Assembly (NCBI GenBank): GCA_964478455.1
Contig: CAYZJD010000259.1
Span: 1 to 6,950 of the forward strand
DNA length: 6,950 nucleotides
Reading direction: 5' to 3'
Source: CAYZJD01 sp964478455
GTDB lineage: Bacteria > Acidobacteriota > Terriglobia > Bryobacterales > Bryobacteraceae
In this document: piece by piece, positions 6,900 through 6,950 of the stretch
Position numbering within the stretch: the first letter of the stretch is position 1
Layout of the letters: each line of letters begins with the position of its first letter
Translations under genes and position numbers: made by a program
Notes under the pieces: model-generated
What the model was told of the DNA's origin: nothing
Seen by the model: only the letters and a program-made list of their open reading frames with translations
Database searches by the model: none

Positions 6900-6919
6900 A
6901 GCAGTATTATACGGCCATA
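6894..6919 (-). promoter_or_regulatory. Antitoxin-toxin promoter (-10 box) with overlapping operator-like repeats
   Basis: On the minus strand a perfect TATAAT (6906-6911) lies six bases before the antitoxin ATG. No good -35 is present at 16-18 bases; TTGAAT is nearby but only seven bases upstream of the -10. Around the -10 lies the dyad GTAT-T-ATAC (6904-6912), and two direct copies of GGCCATA (plus strand, 6894-6900 and 6913-6919) flank it, one containing the start codon. Repeats across the -10 suit autorepression by the RHH antitoxin. The remaining bases to the right edge show nothing I recognise. Confidence 0.5.
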
Positions 6920-6950
6920 TTCAAGATGCCGGCCGCACCACCCGCCGCTC

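Noticed and set aside
1..6950. CRISPR array, tRNA, rRNA, insertion sequence or phage attachment site
   Set aside because: I saw no regularly spaced repeats, no tRNA-like cloverleaf, no transposase frame and no target-site duplications. Coding genes account for nearly all of the window.

Overview
The window is GC-rich (only a few short intergenic stretches are AT-rich) and densely packed with genes. It looks like a chromosomal piece of a soil-type, high-GC Gram-negative bacterium. The gene mix (GH78 rhamnosidase, a secreted RraA-like protein, a Pseudomonas-order LigD with Ku, and a VapBC-like pair) and the wording of the Ku protein remind me of Acidobacteriota such as the Solibacter/Bryobacter group. 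That placement is inference from memory of family sequences, not a search result.

Layout, left to right. Bases 1-1692 (+) hold the 3' part of an alpha-L-rhamnosidase-like glycosidase whose start lies outside the window. Bases 1694-1776 hold an imperfect palindromic element built on CGCAGAG units, fitted between two convergent stop codons. Bases 1781-2674 (-) encode an exported RraA-family protein with its own plausible promoter at 2694-2722. Bases 2734-5271 (-) encode a complete LigD (phosphoesterase-ligase-polymerase). An 87-bp intergenic stretch separates it from the divergent ku gene at 5359-6228 (+). Nine bases after ku, convergent to it, lies a toxin-antitoxin operon read from the right: an RHH antitoxin (6612-6899, -) followed by a VapC/PIN toxin (6238-6615, -), overlapping by four bases. 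The right edge (6900-6950) carries the antitoxin promoter and a likely operator.

How they work together. Ku and LigD form the bacterial non-homologous end-joining system: Ku binds DNA ends and brings in LigD, which cleans, fills and seals them. All catalytic residues I could place in LigD are present, so the system looks functional. The antitoxin/toxin pair is a self-contained autoregulated module. The rhamnosidase and the RraA-like protein are probably unrelated metabolic genes: they converge, and a palindromic element separates them. I see no wholly new system. The most distinctive items are the palindromic CGCAGAG element, the antitoxin promoter predicted to give a leaderless mRNA with an overlapping dyad, and the exported RraA-like protein. 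No gene-free stretch exceeds 300 bases.
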